Source: Marinobacter flavimaris (GTDB lineage: Bacteria > Pseudomonadota > Gammaproteobacteria > Pseudomonadales > Oleiphilaceae). From it: 64,000 nucleotides of DNA. The translations under genes and the position numbers were made by a program. The stretch spans positions 62,001 to 126,000 of the forward strand of contig NZ_PSSW01000001.1 of the NCBI RefSeq assembly GCF_002933295.1, in the 5' to 3' direction. Of this stretch, positions 53,609-64,000 are shown one piece after another; positions within the stretch are counted from its first letter, which is position 1, and the number at the start of each line of letters is the position of its first letter. The notes under the pieces are model-generated. The model was not told the DNA's origin, did no database searches, and saw only the letters and a program-made list of their open reading frames with translations.

Positions 53609-56409
53609 TATGCACCCTCCTTTTTACTCTTTATGGCGGAGTGGGGAGATATCCGGCCGATACTGACCAGCGCAAGCAGGGTAGCGCCGATCACAGTGAG
53701 ATAGACGCCCAGATCAAAAATCAGTGCAGACGCGACCTCGAATTTGCCAACCACAGGCCAGGTTATGTAATCGAACGTGGAGGTCAGGAACGGATAGCCA
53801 AAGGCGAGGCTTCCGGCGCCCGCAACTGTTGCGAAGAGCAGGCCAAGGCCGATCACGTTGTGGTAACGGACAGTGATTCGGTCTTCGGTCCAGTCCATAC
53901 CGCTGGCAATGTACTGGAGAATAAGGGCAACCGAAGTCACCAGGCCGGCGATAAAGCCGCCCCCGGGCAAATTGTGACCCCGCAGGAAAATGAAGGCGGA
54001 TACCATCAGTGCCAGTGGCAGCATGGGCCGGGCAATCAACCTCAGCATCAGCGGGTGGGAATCCCGGGTCCATGCATGTCCCTCGCCGTCGCTGGGAGGT
54101 GGCGTCAGGGCCGTGTCCTTCAGCATGGCGTAGATGCCAAGGGCAGCAATGGCAAGGACGGTAATCTCACCCAGGGTATCGAAGCCCCGGAAGTCCACCA
54201 GGATCACGTTGACCACGTTGGTGCCGCCGCCACCGGTTTTGCTGTTTTCGAGGAAGAAATCAGAAATCGAACTGAACGGTTGAGTCAGCATCGCCAGTGT
54301 GACCAGCGTCATGCCAATGCCGGCAACCGCCGCAATGGCAATATCCCGCAACCGGCGTTTCAGTGGTGTCTCGATAGGCGTCCATGCAGGCATGTAAAAG
54401 ATTGCCAGCATCAGGAGAACAATGGTGACGACCTCAACGGAAAGTTGTGTCATTGCCAGATCTGGTGCTGAGAAACGGGCGAAAGCCAGAGCCACGATCA
54501 GACCGACGACGCTCAGCAAAACAAGGGCATAGAACCTTTGACGGTGCAGGATGGCCGTTGTCAGAGCACAGAAGATCAACAGAACGGCCGCGATCCCTGT
54601 TGGTAAATCCACCGGGCTCAGTCCGTTTTCGCCGACAAAAATGCCAAGCCCGAGAAGCGGCATGGCTGCGACCGCGATAGCGCTTACCAGAAGAAGCATG
54701 GCGTATCGCTGAAGCGAGCCATTTTCGATGCGCGTGGTAAATCTGTTGGCGAGATCGACAACCCGCAGCACCACCGCTTCGAATACCGCCTTCTCATCAA
54801 TTTCCTTGAACCGGGCGTGGAAGTCGAAGAAGCGCTGACGCTGGCTGTACATCAACAGTCCGCCGAAGAAAGCGACGAAGCTCATGACCAGCGGCAGGTT
54901 GAAGCCGTGATAAACAGAAAGCGTGTAGTCCGGCACATCGCCGCCAAGCGTGGCGGACGCTGCGATCTGGAGCAACGGGCCCACGGAAACAGCAGGGAAC
55001 ACGCCGACCATGATGCAGGCAAATACCAGGATCTCCACCGGAAACTTCATGTAGCGCGGAGGCTCATGCGGTGGGTAGATCGGAAGATCGACGGGCTTGC
55101 CGTTGAAGAACACATCGTGGACAAAGCGTGCAGAGTACGCCACAGCGAAAATACCCGCGAGCGTGGCAACGATCGGAGGTAGCCAGGCCCAGAGCCCCGG
55201 CAGGTTCAGCTCCAGGGATTCGGCAAAGAACATCTCCTTGCTCAGGAAGCCATTCAGCAGTGGTACGCCTGCCATGGACGAGGCGGCCACCATGGCCAGG
55301 GTTGCGGTGTGCGGCATGTAACGCCAAAGGCCATTGATGCGCCGCATGTCCCGGGTGCCGGTTTCATGGTCGATGATACCGGCGGCCATAAACAGGGAGG
55401 CTTTGAACGTCGCGTGGTTGATGACGTGGAACACCGCAGCCACGGCGGCAAGCTGGGTGCCCATGCCGAACAGCAGGGTGATCAGGCCCAGGTGACTGAC
55501 CGTCGAGTGGGCAAGCAGGCCTTTCAGGTCGTGCTTGAACATGGCCACATAGGCACCAATGAGCAGGGTGGCCATGCCGGTAAAGCTGACCATGTAGAAC
55601 CACTGTTCAGTACCTGCCAGGGCCGGATACAGCCGGGCCATGAGAAAGATGCCGGCTTTGACCATGGTAGCCGAGTGCAGGTAGGCAGATACCGGTGTCG
55701 GTGCCTGCATGGCGTGAGGCAGCCAGAAATGGAACGGGAACTGGGCCGATTTGGTGAACGCGCCCAGCAGAACCAGGGTCAGGGCGACCGGATACATGGC
55801 ATGAGCCTTTATCTGGTCTCCGGCTGCCAGCACGTCATCAAGCTCGAAGCTGCCAACAATGTTGCCGATGATCAGGATGCCGGCGAGCAGTGCAAGGCCG
55901 CCGCCGCCGGTTACCGCGAGTGCCATCCGGGCGCCACGGCGGGCGTCCTGTTTATGGGTCCAGAAACTGATCAGCAGGAACGAGGTCAGGCTGGTCAGTT
56001 CCCAGAAAATCATCATCAGGAGGAGGTTGCTTGAGAGCACGATGCCGAGCATCGATCCCTTGAAGCACAGCAGCAGGGCGTAGAACTTGCCGACGTTTTC
56101 ATGGGCTTTCAGGTAATAGCGGGCGTAAAGAATGATCAGCAGCCCGATGATCAGGATCAGCAGAGCGAACAGCAGGGACAGCCCGTCCAGACGAAAACTG
56201 AAGGAGAGGCCGAGCGCGGGGAGCCATTCGTAGCTGTGCAGCACAACGCCGCCGTCAGCAAGGGTTTCCCAATGGGGGAAAAGGGCAGCGAGTGCGATCA
56301 ACGCGGGTACAGAAGATGCAACGGCAATCGCCGTTCTGCCGCCCTGGGCGAACAGGGGTGCGGCTATGGCACCCAGAAAAGGCAGTAAAACAACCAGCGG
56401 TAGCGACAT
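53608..56409 (-). CDS. mrpA: Mrp antiporter fused subunit A-B (operon 2)
   Basis: A 933-residue fusion. Residues 1 to about 770 are MrpA/NuoL-like (FWELTSLTSFLLISFWTHKQ, FPFHFWLPHAMQAPTPVSAY, FSAPDLAMTQLSVEVVTIVL, VNVILVDFRGFDTLGEITVL); from about residue 790 a full MrpB follows (MLPLALMVSAFIFLRGHNLP, GGGFIAGLVTSVALILQYIA). Such A-B fusions occur in group 2-type Mrp/Pha systems. Operon order is AB-C-D-E-F-G, all overlapping or closely spaced. GAGG lies 6 bases before the ATG. A promoter and a leader ORF lie upstream. Confidence 0.92.
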   Translation of the reverse strand: MSLPLVVLLPFLGAIAAPLFAQGGRTAIAVASSVPALIALAALFPHWETLADGGVVLHSYEWLPALGLSFSFRLDGLSLLFALLILIIGLLIILYARYYLKAHENVGKFYALLLCFKGSMLGIVLSSNLLLMMIFWELTSLTSFLLISFWTHKQDARRGARMALAVTGGGGLALLAGILIIGNIVGSFELDDVLAAGDQIKAHAMYPVALTLVLLGAFTKSAQFPFHFWLPHAMQAPTPVSAYLHSATMVKAGIFLMARLYPALAGTEQWFYMVSFTGMATLLIGAYVAMFKHDLKGLLAHSTVSHLGLITLLFGMGTQLAAVAAVFHVINHATFKASLFMAAGIIDHETGTRDMRRINGLWRYMPHTATLAMVAASSMAGVPLLNGFLSKEMFFAESLELNLPGLWAWLPPIVATLAGIFAVAYSARFVHDVFFNGKPVDLPIYPPHEPPRYMKFPVEILVFACIMVGVFPAVSVGPLLQIAASATLGGDVPDYTLSVYHGFNLPLVMSFVAFFGGLLMYSQRQRFFDFHARFKEIDEKAVFEAVVLRVVDLANRFTTRIENGSLQRYAMLLLVSAIAVAAMPLLGLGIFVGENGLSPVDLPTGIAAVLLIFCALTTAILHRQRFYALVLLSVVGLIVALAFARFSAPDLAMTQLSVEVVTIVLLMLAIFYMPAWTPIETPLKRRLRDIAIAAVAGIGMTLVTLAMLTQPFSSISDFFLENSKTGGGGTNVVNVILVDFRGFDTLGEITVLAIAALGIYAMLKDTALTPPPSDGEGHAWTRDSHPLMLRLIARPMLPLALMVSAFIFLRGHNLPGGGFIAGLVTSVALILQYIASGMDWTEDRITVRYHNVIGLGLLFATVAGAGSLAFGYPFLTSTFDYITWPVVGKFEVASALIFDLGVYLTVIGATLLALVSIGRISPHSAIKSKKEGA

Positions 56410-56533
56410 CGCAACCTCGTTATTGGTTTTCTTTTACGTGAGTATTGAAGGCATGTTTGCCTGAGTCTAGTCTCCGGCCGGCCACCCTGCACATCGGGCA
56501 ACGATCCCTTTACGGCATGGCGGGTGGGGTGGA

Positions 56534-56647
56534 TCAGCAGAAGGCAGGCGGGTCCGGGAAGTACGGAAGACGTCCCCGGTGCCGCGCGATGTCAGCGGTA
56601 ACAGGTGGGCGGGTAACTCTTATGCAGCCGAAGGACCTTGCGGTCAT
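56534..56647 (-). CDS. Leader ORF upstream of Mrp operon 2, 37 residues
   Basis: MTARSFGCIRVTRPPVTADI and onward, 37 residues, rich in Arg and Pro (RPP, PDPP). GGAG lies 6 bases before the ATG, which is better than for many real genes here. It starts about 24 bases after the predicted transcription start and stops 124 bases before mrpAB. It could be a regulatory leader peptide or a small protein; no family is recognised. Confidence 0.45.
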   Translation of the reverse strand: MTARSFGCIRVTRPPVTADIARHRGRLPYFPDPPAFC

Positions 56648-56677
56648 GGTTGCTCCGTCAATGAAACTTGATTGCCG

Positions 56678-56705
56678 ATGATACGTGCCCCGTCTGGAAG
56701 GTCAA
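56678..56705 (-). promoter_or_regulatory. Sigma-70-type promoter of Mrp operon 2
   Basis: On the minus strand TTGACC (56705-56700) and TATCAT (56683-56678) are 16 bp apart, each one base from consensus. Predicted start near 56671, giving a leader of about 260 bases before mrpAB. Confidence 0.6.
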
Positions 56706-56727
56706 GTCAACTTGCCATTGATCAAGT
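56703..56727. promoter_or_regulatory. CAAGT/ACTTG half-site cluster before fadH
   Basis: CAAGT (56703-56707), ACTTG (56710-56714) and CAAGT (56723-56727) form two overlapping inverted repeats that abut the candidate fadH -10 and cover the Mrp -35 region. Candidate operator; factor unknown. Confidence 0.35.
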
Positions 56728-56753
56728 GTATACTCGCGATAAATATTTATTGA

Positions 56754-59836
<3,083 letters not shown>

Positions 59837-59846
59837 AAGGGTTTGG

Positions 59847-60011
59847 TTAGCGGGAGGCTTTCAAGGCATTTGAAATCGCCTCGGCTTCAGCTTCAAGTAC
59901 CTGACTTCGAAGGCTGTTTCCCTGCTGCAGTGCCTGCTCGATCTGCTTGCGCTTCATGTCGTACAGCCTGCTCAGAATCTCTGCCTGGCTTTGTCTGATC
60001 GGTGCATTCAT
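59847..60011 (-). CDS. Small helical protein, 54 residues, unknown function
   Basis: MNAPIRQSQAEILSRLYDMK and onward, 54 residues, Gln/Glu/Ala-rich and predicted helical (coiled-coil-like). GGGGAGG lies a few bases before the ATG, a strong ribosome site. It ends 11 bp from the convergent CNNM gene. No family recognised. Confidence 0.6.
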   Translation of the reverse strand: MNAPIRQSQAEILSRLYDMKRKQIEQALQQGNSLRSQVLEAEAEAISNALKASR

Positions 60012-60121
60012 GGCGGACCTCCCCATAGTGACACCTGTCGGTATTCTTTACGTTTCAGGCCGAACATTGGCCTTCACTGGAAACCAATGCATAACCCGGG
60101 CCAGTCAGGACCGACCAGACA

Positions 60122-61117
60122 TTACCTGACAAAGCGAGAGCGGTAGGCACCCGGTGAAAGCCCGGTATGTTTGCGGAACAGACGCGTGAAGGAACTCACG
60201 TCTTCGTAGCCCACCAACTGAGTGATTTCATCAATCGGTAGCCGCGATTTCTCCAAATGCTGACGTGCCACCTCAATCCTGAGAAGTTGTAGATACCCGG
60301 TGGGCGTGTCGCCAGTGGCTGCCTTGAATCGGCGAATCAGAGAACGCTCGGTGAGTCCGCTGAGTGAAGCCAGGCGTTGCAGGGTAACAGGGTCCCGGTA
60401 ATGACTGTCCAGCCAGTCCTGCAGCTTCAGAATGGCGGCATCAGAATGGTAACGGCGAGCCTGCAAGGCACTATAAGGCGCCTGACTGGTCCGCCCCGCA
60501 TCAATCACAAACGCCTTCGCCAGCTCCCGCGCCACCTGAGCCCCCGCGTAACGTTCGACCAGATAGATCCCCAGATCCCACCAGGCCATGCCGCCCCCGG
60601 CACAGGCGATGTCGCCGTCCACCGTTACCAGCTTGTCCGGCTGAAGGTTCACCGCCGGAAAGCGCTGGCGGAACTGATGGCTGAAGCCCCAATGCGTCGT
60701 CGCCTGACGACCATCCAGCAGCCCCGCCTCGGCCAGCATGAACGCCCCGGTACAGTTACTGGCTACCCGCACCTGCCCGGCGTCTGAAGACCGAAATGCG
60801 CTCAGCCATTCAATAAGCTCCGAATTCCCCGCCAGAACGACTTCGATAGGACCACCAATAGTCGGTATCACCACCAGATCGCTGTCGTCGCCACCCGGTA
60901 ACAAATCGTTCCAGGCTCCGTCTGGCTGAATGGTCAGTCCGTTAATGCAGCGGCAGGGCGCTCCGTCCTTCGTCAGAAGCCGGGTTGTGAACCGGGGTGT
61001 CGGCGCTTCATCGTTAATCCGCGCCCAGGTAACGCCGGCAAGACGGAAAAGATCAATAATGCCAGTGATGGCGCTGGCTAAAGCGCCATCAAAACCGATA
61101 ACAGAGACCGTTCGCAT
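60122..61117 (-). CDS. GlxA family AraC-type transcriptional regulator
   Basis: A 331-residue regulator: an N-terminal DJ-1/PfpI (class I amidotransferase-like) domain with the elbow Cys in VASNCTGAFMLAEAG (about 1-200), then an AraC double helix-turn-helix (about 225-330; LASLSGLTERSLIRRFKAAT and EITQLVGYEDVSSFTRLFRK). Divergent from the acyl-CoA dehydrogenase operon across 114 bp that contains TGAC-N9-GTCA (61151-61167). It probably controls that operon or an amine catabolism pathway. Confidence 0.85.
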   Translation of the reverse strand: MRTVSVIGFDGALASAITGIIDLFRLAGVTWARINDEAPTPRFTTRLLTKDGAPCRCINGLTIQPDGAWNDLLPGGDDSDLVVIPTIGGPIEVVLAGNSELIEWLSAFRSSDAGQVRVASNCTGAFMLAEAGLLDGRQATTHWGFSHQFRQRFPAVNLQPDKLVTVDGDIACAGGGMAWWDLGIYLVERYAGAQVARELAKAFVIDAGRTSQAPYSALQARRYHSDAAILKLQDWLDSHYRDPVTLQRLASLSGLTERSLIRRFKAATGDTPTGYLQLLRIEVARQHLEKSRLPIDEITQLVGYEDVSSFTRLFRKHTGLSPGAYRSRFVR

Positions 61118-61231
61118 GCAAACTCCAAATTAGGTCATCAGTGGCAATGTTGACCATAATTATGTCATAAACGCCGGTTTCCAGGAAAAACCAGTTGTGA
61201 GAGGCTAACGACATCAAACAGGAGACCAAGC

Positions 61232-63034
61232 ATGACCGACACCCTGATCGACCGCCGCGACCTGGCGTTCCAGCTCTACGAAGTTCTCGATACCGAAAAC
61301 CTCACCACCCGCGAGCGCTTCAGCGAACACAACCGCGACACCTTCGATGCCGTCATTGAAACCGCCGACAAGATGGCACGGGAAAAGTTTGCCACCCATA
61401 ACAGCGCCGCCGACAAGGACGAACCAAAGTTCGTCAACGGCCAGGTCGAGATGCTGCCGCAAGTGAAGGAAGCCTTCGACGCCTATGCGCAGGCCGGCTT
61501 TATCGCAGGACGTTACGACTATGAACTGGGTGGCATGCAGTTGCCTGAATCGGTCATGGCCGCCTGCAACGGTTTCTTCACAGCTGCCAACCCCGGCACC
61601 GCCGGTTACCCGTTTCTGACCACAGCTGCCGCCAACCTCATCCGGGTTTTTGGCAACGAACAGCAGAAAACCACCTTCCTTCCGAACATGCTCAGCGGTC
61701 GTTTCAGCGGCACCATGGCCCTGACCGAGCCCCACGCCGGGTCCTCCCTCGCGGATATTCGGACATCGGCGTCGCCCACAGATGAAGGTCACTACCTGAT
61801 CAAGGGCGCGAAGATTTATATCTCCGGTGGCGAGCAGTCCATCACTGACAACATCGTTCACATGGTGCTGGCCAAGATCAAAGGTGCGCCGGCGGGCGTG
61901 AAAGGTATCTCCCTATTCATCGTGCCCAAGTTTCTGGTGGATGGTGAAGGCAATCCCACTGAACGCAACGGCGTCAGCCTCGCTGGTCTGATTCACAAGC
62001 TGGGCTACCGTGGCACCACCTCCACCGCCCTGAGCTTCGGTGATGATGCTCCCTGTCACGGCTATCTGGTTGGCGAGCCCCACCAGGGCCTGAAGTATAT
62101 GTTCCAGATGATGAACGAAGCGCGGGTTGGCGTGGGTTTCGGCGCCGCTGTGATCGGTTATCGCGGCTACATGCACAGCCTCGAATACGCCAAAGATCGC
62201 CTGCAGGGCCGTAGGGCCAGCGAGAAGAACCCGGAATCCCCACAGGTGCCGATCATTGATCACGCCGATGTCCGGCGCATGCTGCTGGCCCAGAAAGCCT
62301 ACAGTGAGGGTGGTTTGGCTTTGTGCCTCTACGGCGCCCGACTGATGGATGACCAGCACACCCATCCCGATGAACAGAAACGCCAGGAAGCCGGAAAGCT
62401 GCTGGACCTGCTCACTCCGGTGATCAAAGCATGGCCTTCCGAATACGGCCCCAAGGCTAATGACCTGGCCATTCAGGTATACGGTGGCGCAGGTTACACC
62501 CGGGAGTATCCGGTAGAGCAGTGCTGGCGTGACAACCGCCTTAACCCGATTCACGAAGGCACCAATGGTATCCAGGCCATGGACCTGCTGGGCCGTAAGA
62601 TCTGGCAGGATCAGAGCCACGGTTTGCAGCTGCTCATGCAGGAGATGCAGGTAGATCTTCAGGCAGCCACCACCGATCGTTGCCAGCAATGGGCCCTGTC
62701 CCTGAGTGAAACCCTGCAGCAGGCAGTGAAGGTTACCCAAAGCCTGGGTAAATCCCTGATGGAAGGCGATCCCGGCAAAACTCTGGCCAATGCCTCCTGC
62801 TACCTGCACCTGTTCGGGCACATTATGGTGGCCTGGATGTGGCTGCGTCAGGCCAATGCCGCCTCCCATGCCCTGGGTTCCGCGAATACCGATGATGAAC
62901 GCAATTTCTACCAGGGCAAACTGCAGGCGGCCCAGTACTTCTTCCACTGGGAATTGCCAACCGTGGCTCAGGATCTGGTGCTGCTGCGCAATCAGGACGA
63001 TACCTGCCTGAACATGAAATCGGAGTGGTTCTGA
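61232..63034 (+). CDS. Acyl-CoA dehydrogenase, 600-residue type
   Basis: A 600-residue FAD acyl-CoA dehydrogenase of the long class, as in FadE-like and DmdC-type proteins. GTMALTEPHAGSSLADIRTS binds FAD and substrate; QVYGGAGYTREYPVEQCWRD and NPIHEGTNGIQAMDLLGRK hold the catalytic Glu region. The C-terminal extension of about 130 residues is typical of this subgroup. AGGAG precedes the ATG. Its stop overlaps the crotonase start (TGATG), so the two act in sequence in beta-oxidation or a related acyl-CoA pathway. Confidence 0.88.
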   Translation: MTDTLIDRRDLAFQLYEVLDTENLTTRERFSEHNRDTFDAVIETADKMAREKFATHNSAADKDEPKFVNGQVEMLPQVKEAFDAYAQAGFIAGRYDYELGGMQLPESVMAACNGFFTAANPGTAGYPFLTTAAANLIRVFGNEQQKTTFLPNMLSGRFSGTMALTEPHAGSSLADIRTSASPTDEGHYLIKGAKIYISGGEQSITDNIVHMVLAKIKGAPAGVKGISLFIVPKFLVDGEGNPTERNGVSLAGLIHKLGYRGTTSTALSFGDDAPCHGYLVGEPHQGLKYMFQMMNEARVGVGFGAAVIGYRGYMHSLEYAKDRLQGRRASEKNPESPQVPIIDHADVRRMLLAQKAYSEGGLALCLYGARLMDDQHTHPDEQKRQEAGKLLDLLTPVIKAWPSEYGPKANDLAIQVYGGAGYTREYPVEQCWRDNRLNPIHEGTNGIQAMDLLGRKIWQDQSHGLQLLMQEMQVDLQAATTDRCQQWALSLSETLQQAVKVTQSLGKSLMEGDPGKTLANASCYLHLFGHIMVAWMWLRQANAASHALGSANTDDERNFYQGKLQAAQYFFHWELPTVAQDLVLLRNQDDTCLNMKSEWF

Positions 63035-63813
63035 TGGCTCTGGTAAATGTTGAGAAGAAAAATCACATCTTGCTGATCGGGCTGAACCGCCCGGAAAAAA
63101 TGAACGCCATGAACCGCGAGATGTACCACCAGATTGCGGCGGCCTACCACCAGCTGGAAAACGACCCGGAGCTACGGGTCGGGCTGATGTACGCCGAGGG
63201 CGACCACTTCACCAGCGGCCTGCAACTGGACGACTGGGCGGGTGTGTTTGCCAACGGCAAGGGCATTGAACCGGGTGAGGGCGAACTGGATCCCTTCCAC
63301 ATTACCGGTCAGGCGCTGACCAAACCCGTGGTCTTCGCCGCCCAGGGCATCTGCTTCACCTGCGGCGTTGAGATGATGCTCAACACCGACGTGCGCGTCG
63401 CTGCTAAAGGAACGCGCTTTGCCCAACTCGAAGTGAAGCGGGGCATCTTCGCCTGTGGTGGTGCCACCATCCGCCTGCAACGGGAAATCGGCTGGGGCAA
63501 TGCCCAGCGTTACCTGCTGACTGGCGATGAGTGGACCGCCGATCAGGCGTATCAGTGGGGGTTGATTCAGGAACTGGTGGAACCCGGCGAGCAGTTCAAC
63601 GTCGCGTTGGAAATTGCCGAGAAAATTGCCAGGGCGGCGCCATTGGGTGTCCAGGGCAGTCTTAAATCCTCAAAAATTGCTGTCAGCGAAGGGCAGGAGG
63701 CTGCGAAGCAGCGTTTGTTCCCGGACCTTCAGCCGGTTATGGCCAGTGAGGATGTAAAGGAGGGAATTCAGTCATTCCTGGAACGTCGAGAGGCCGCTTT
63801 CAAAGGTAAGTAA
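63034..63813 (+). CDS. Enoyl-CoA hydratase/isomerase (crotonase family)
   Basis: A 259-residue crotonase-fold enzyme starting MALVNVEKKNHILLIGLNRP. MYAEGDHFTSGLQLDDWAG and AAQGICFTCGVEMML form the two oxyanion-hole regions. The usual catalytic glutamates are not obvious: the GG(C/F).E position reads CGVEM, and LKRGIFACGGATIRL replaces the second. It may be a hydratase, isomerase or hydrolase. Coupled to the acyl-CoA dehydrogenase by a one-base overlap. Confidence 0.85.
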   Translation: MALVNVEKKNHILLIGLNRPEKMNAMNREMYHQIAAAYHQLENDPELRVGLMYAEGDHFTSGLQLDDWAGVFANGKGIEPGEGELDPFHITGQALTKPVVFAAQGICFTCGVEMMLNTDVRVAAKGTRFAQLEVKRGIFACGGATIRLQREIGWGNAQRYLLTGDEWTADQAYQWGLIQELVEPGEQFNVALEIAEKIARAAPLGVQGSLKSSKIAVSEGQEAAKQRLFPDLQPVMASEDVKEGIQSFLERREAAFKGK

Positions 63814-63891
63814 CGGCTCAACTTGGTCAGAAATCACGGGTTTTAGCGCTTAAAAAGAAACCTGACTATATCGCCAGAGCTCAGGGCAGCT

Positions 63892-63989
63892 GACCGGGGT
63901 CCTCCTTCCGGGAGTGTGAGCAGCAAGGATGCTGCGATCAAGCCCCCATGGATGGGTTCACGGCGTCTCCCGGAAGGAAGACCCCGGTC
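63892..63989 (+). repeat. Intergenic hairpin element, copy 3 (GGA strand is plus)
   Basis: Outer arms 63892-63914 and 63967-63989 are complementary at 22 of 23 positions (GACCGGGGTC...). Inside are GCAGCAAGGATGCTGC (63920-63935) and CCCATGGATGGG (63945-63956), giving CAAGGATG and CATGGATG with GGA in the loops. The spacer GCAAGGATGC differs from copies 1 and 2 but keeps the hairpin. It lies about 80 bp after the crotonase stop. Confidence 0.75.
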
Positions 63990-64000
63990 GGCCGCCTGCA

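Noticed and set aside
56718..56725. TTGATCAA palindrome as a separate operator
   Set aside because: An 8-bp palindrome is expected by chance; it is covered by the larger half-site cluster.
61913..62947. 344-codon minus-strand frame
   Set aside because: Antisense to the acyl-CoA dehydrogenase; typical high-GC shadow.

Overview
The window reads as chromosome of a moderately GC-rich marine gammaproteobacterium; family resemblances and gene content suggest Marinobacter or a close relative. That genus call is inference from recognised proteins, not a database match. Genes are dense and mostly housekeeping or catabolic. I saw no rRNA, tRNA, CRISPR array, prophage or transposase.

Layout. 1-5.6 kb: start of methylmalonate-semialdehyde dehydrogenase with a divergent LysR regulator, a ZIP metal transporter, an Old Yellow Enzyme and a small lipoprotein/hydrolase/Rdx-protein operon. 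5.6-11.3 kb: an L,D-transpeptidase, a PA0069-type radical SAM protein under a near-perfect LexA (SOS) box, a chemoreceptor and a TauE/SafE permease. 11.3-15.4 kb: an orphan AbiTii-like protein, Pcm, and an Lrp/AsnC regulator divergent from an AstA-DUF1338 pair. 15.4-25.7 kb: an acyl-CoA ligase with its own terminator, several small ORFs, LysR, transglycosylase-like, DUF2059, RNase Z-like, creatinase-like M24, VanZ, parvulin and the ABC-F protein YbiT. 25.8-34.8 kb: a DUF1415/methyltransferase/sirtuin operon, a sodium symporter, leucine-type dehydrogenase divergent from the AzlCD exporter around a 16-bp palindrome, an RTX-type calcium-binding protein, DUF3750 and dodecin. 34.8-44.6 kb: envelope and stress functions including a CpxPRA-like group, then Sui1/YciH, DadA, a second acyl-CoA ligase and PpnP. 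44.7-56.4 kb: two complete Mrp sodium/proton antiporter operons in tandem on the minus strand, one with separate MrpA and MrpB, the other with a fused MrpAB and a long leader carrying a small ORF. 56.7-64 kb: FadH, a CNNM transporter, a GlxA-type AraC regulator, an acyl-CoA dehydrogenase and a crotonase.

Common themes are fatty-acid and branched-chain amino acid use (two acyl-CoA ligases, FadH, ACAD/crotonase, MmsA, leucine dehydrogenase/AzlCD), sodium and pH homeostasis (Mrp x2, sodium symporter), and envelope maintenance.

The most unusual signal is a family of three intergenic hairpin elements (25685-25786, 33506-33610, 63892-63989). Their long outer stems differ in sequence yet stay self-complementary. 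Each encloses two small hairpins, and on one strand all six show CANGGANG with GGA in the loop, the recognition shape of CsrA/RsmA. This is a sequence observation plus a hypothesis; no expression data are available here.
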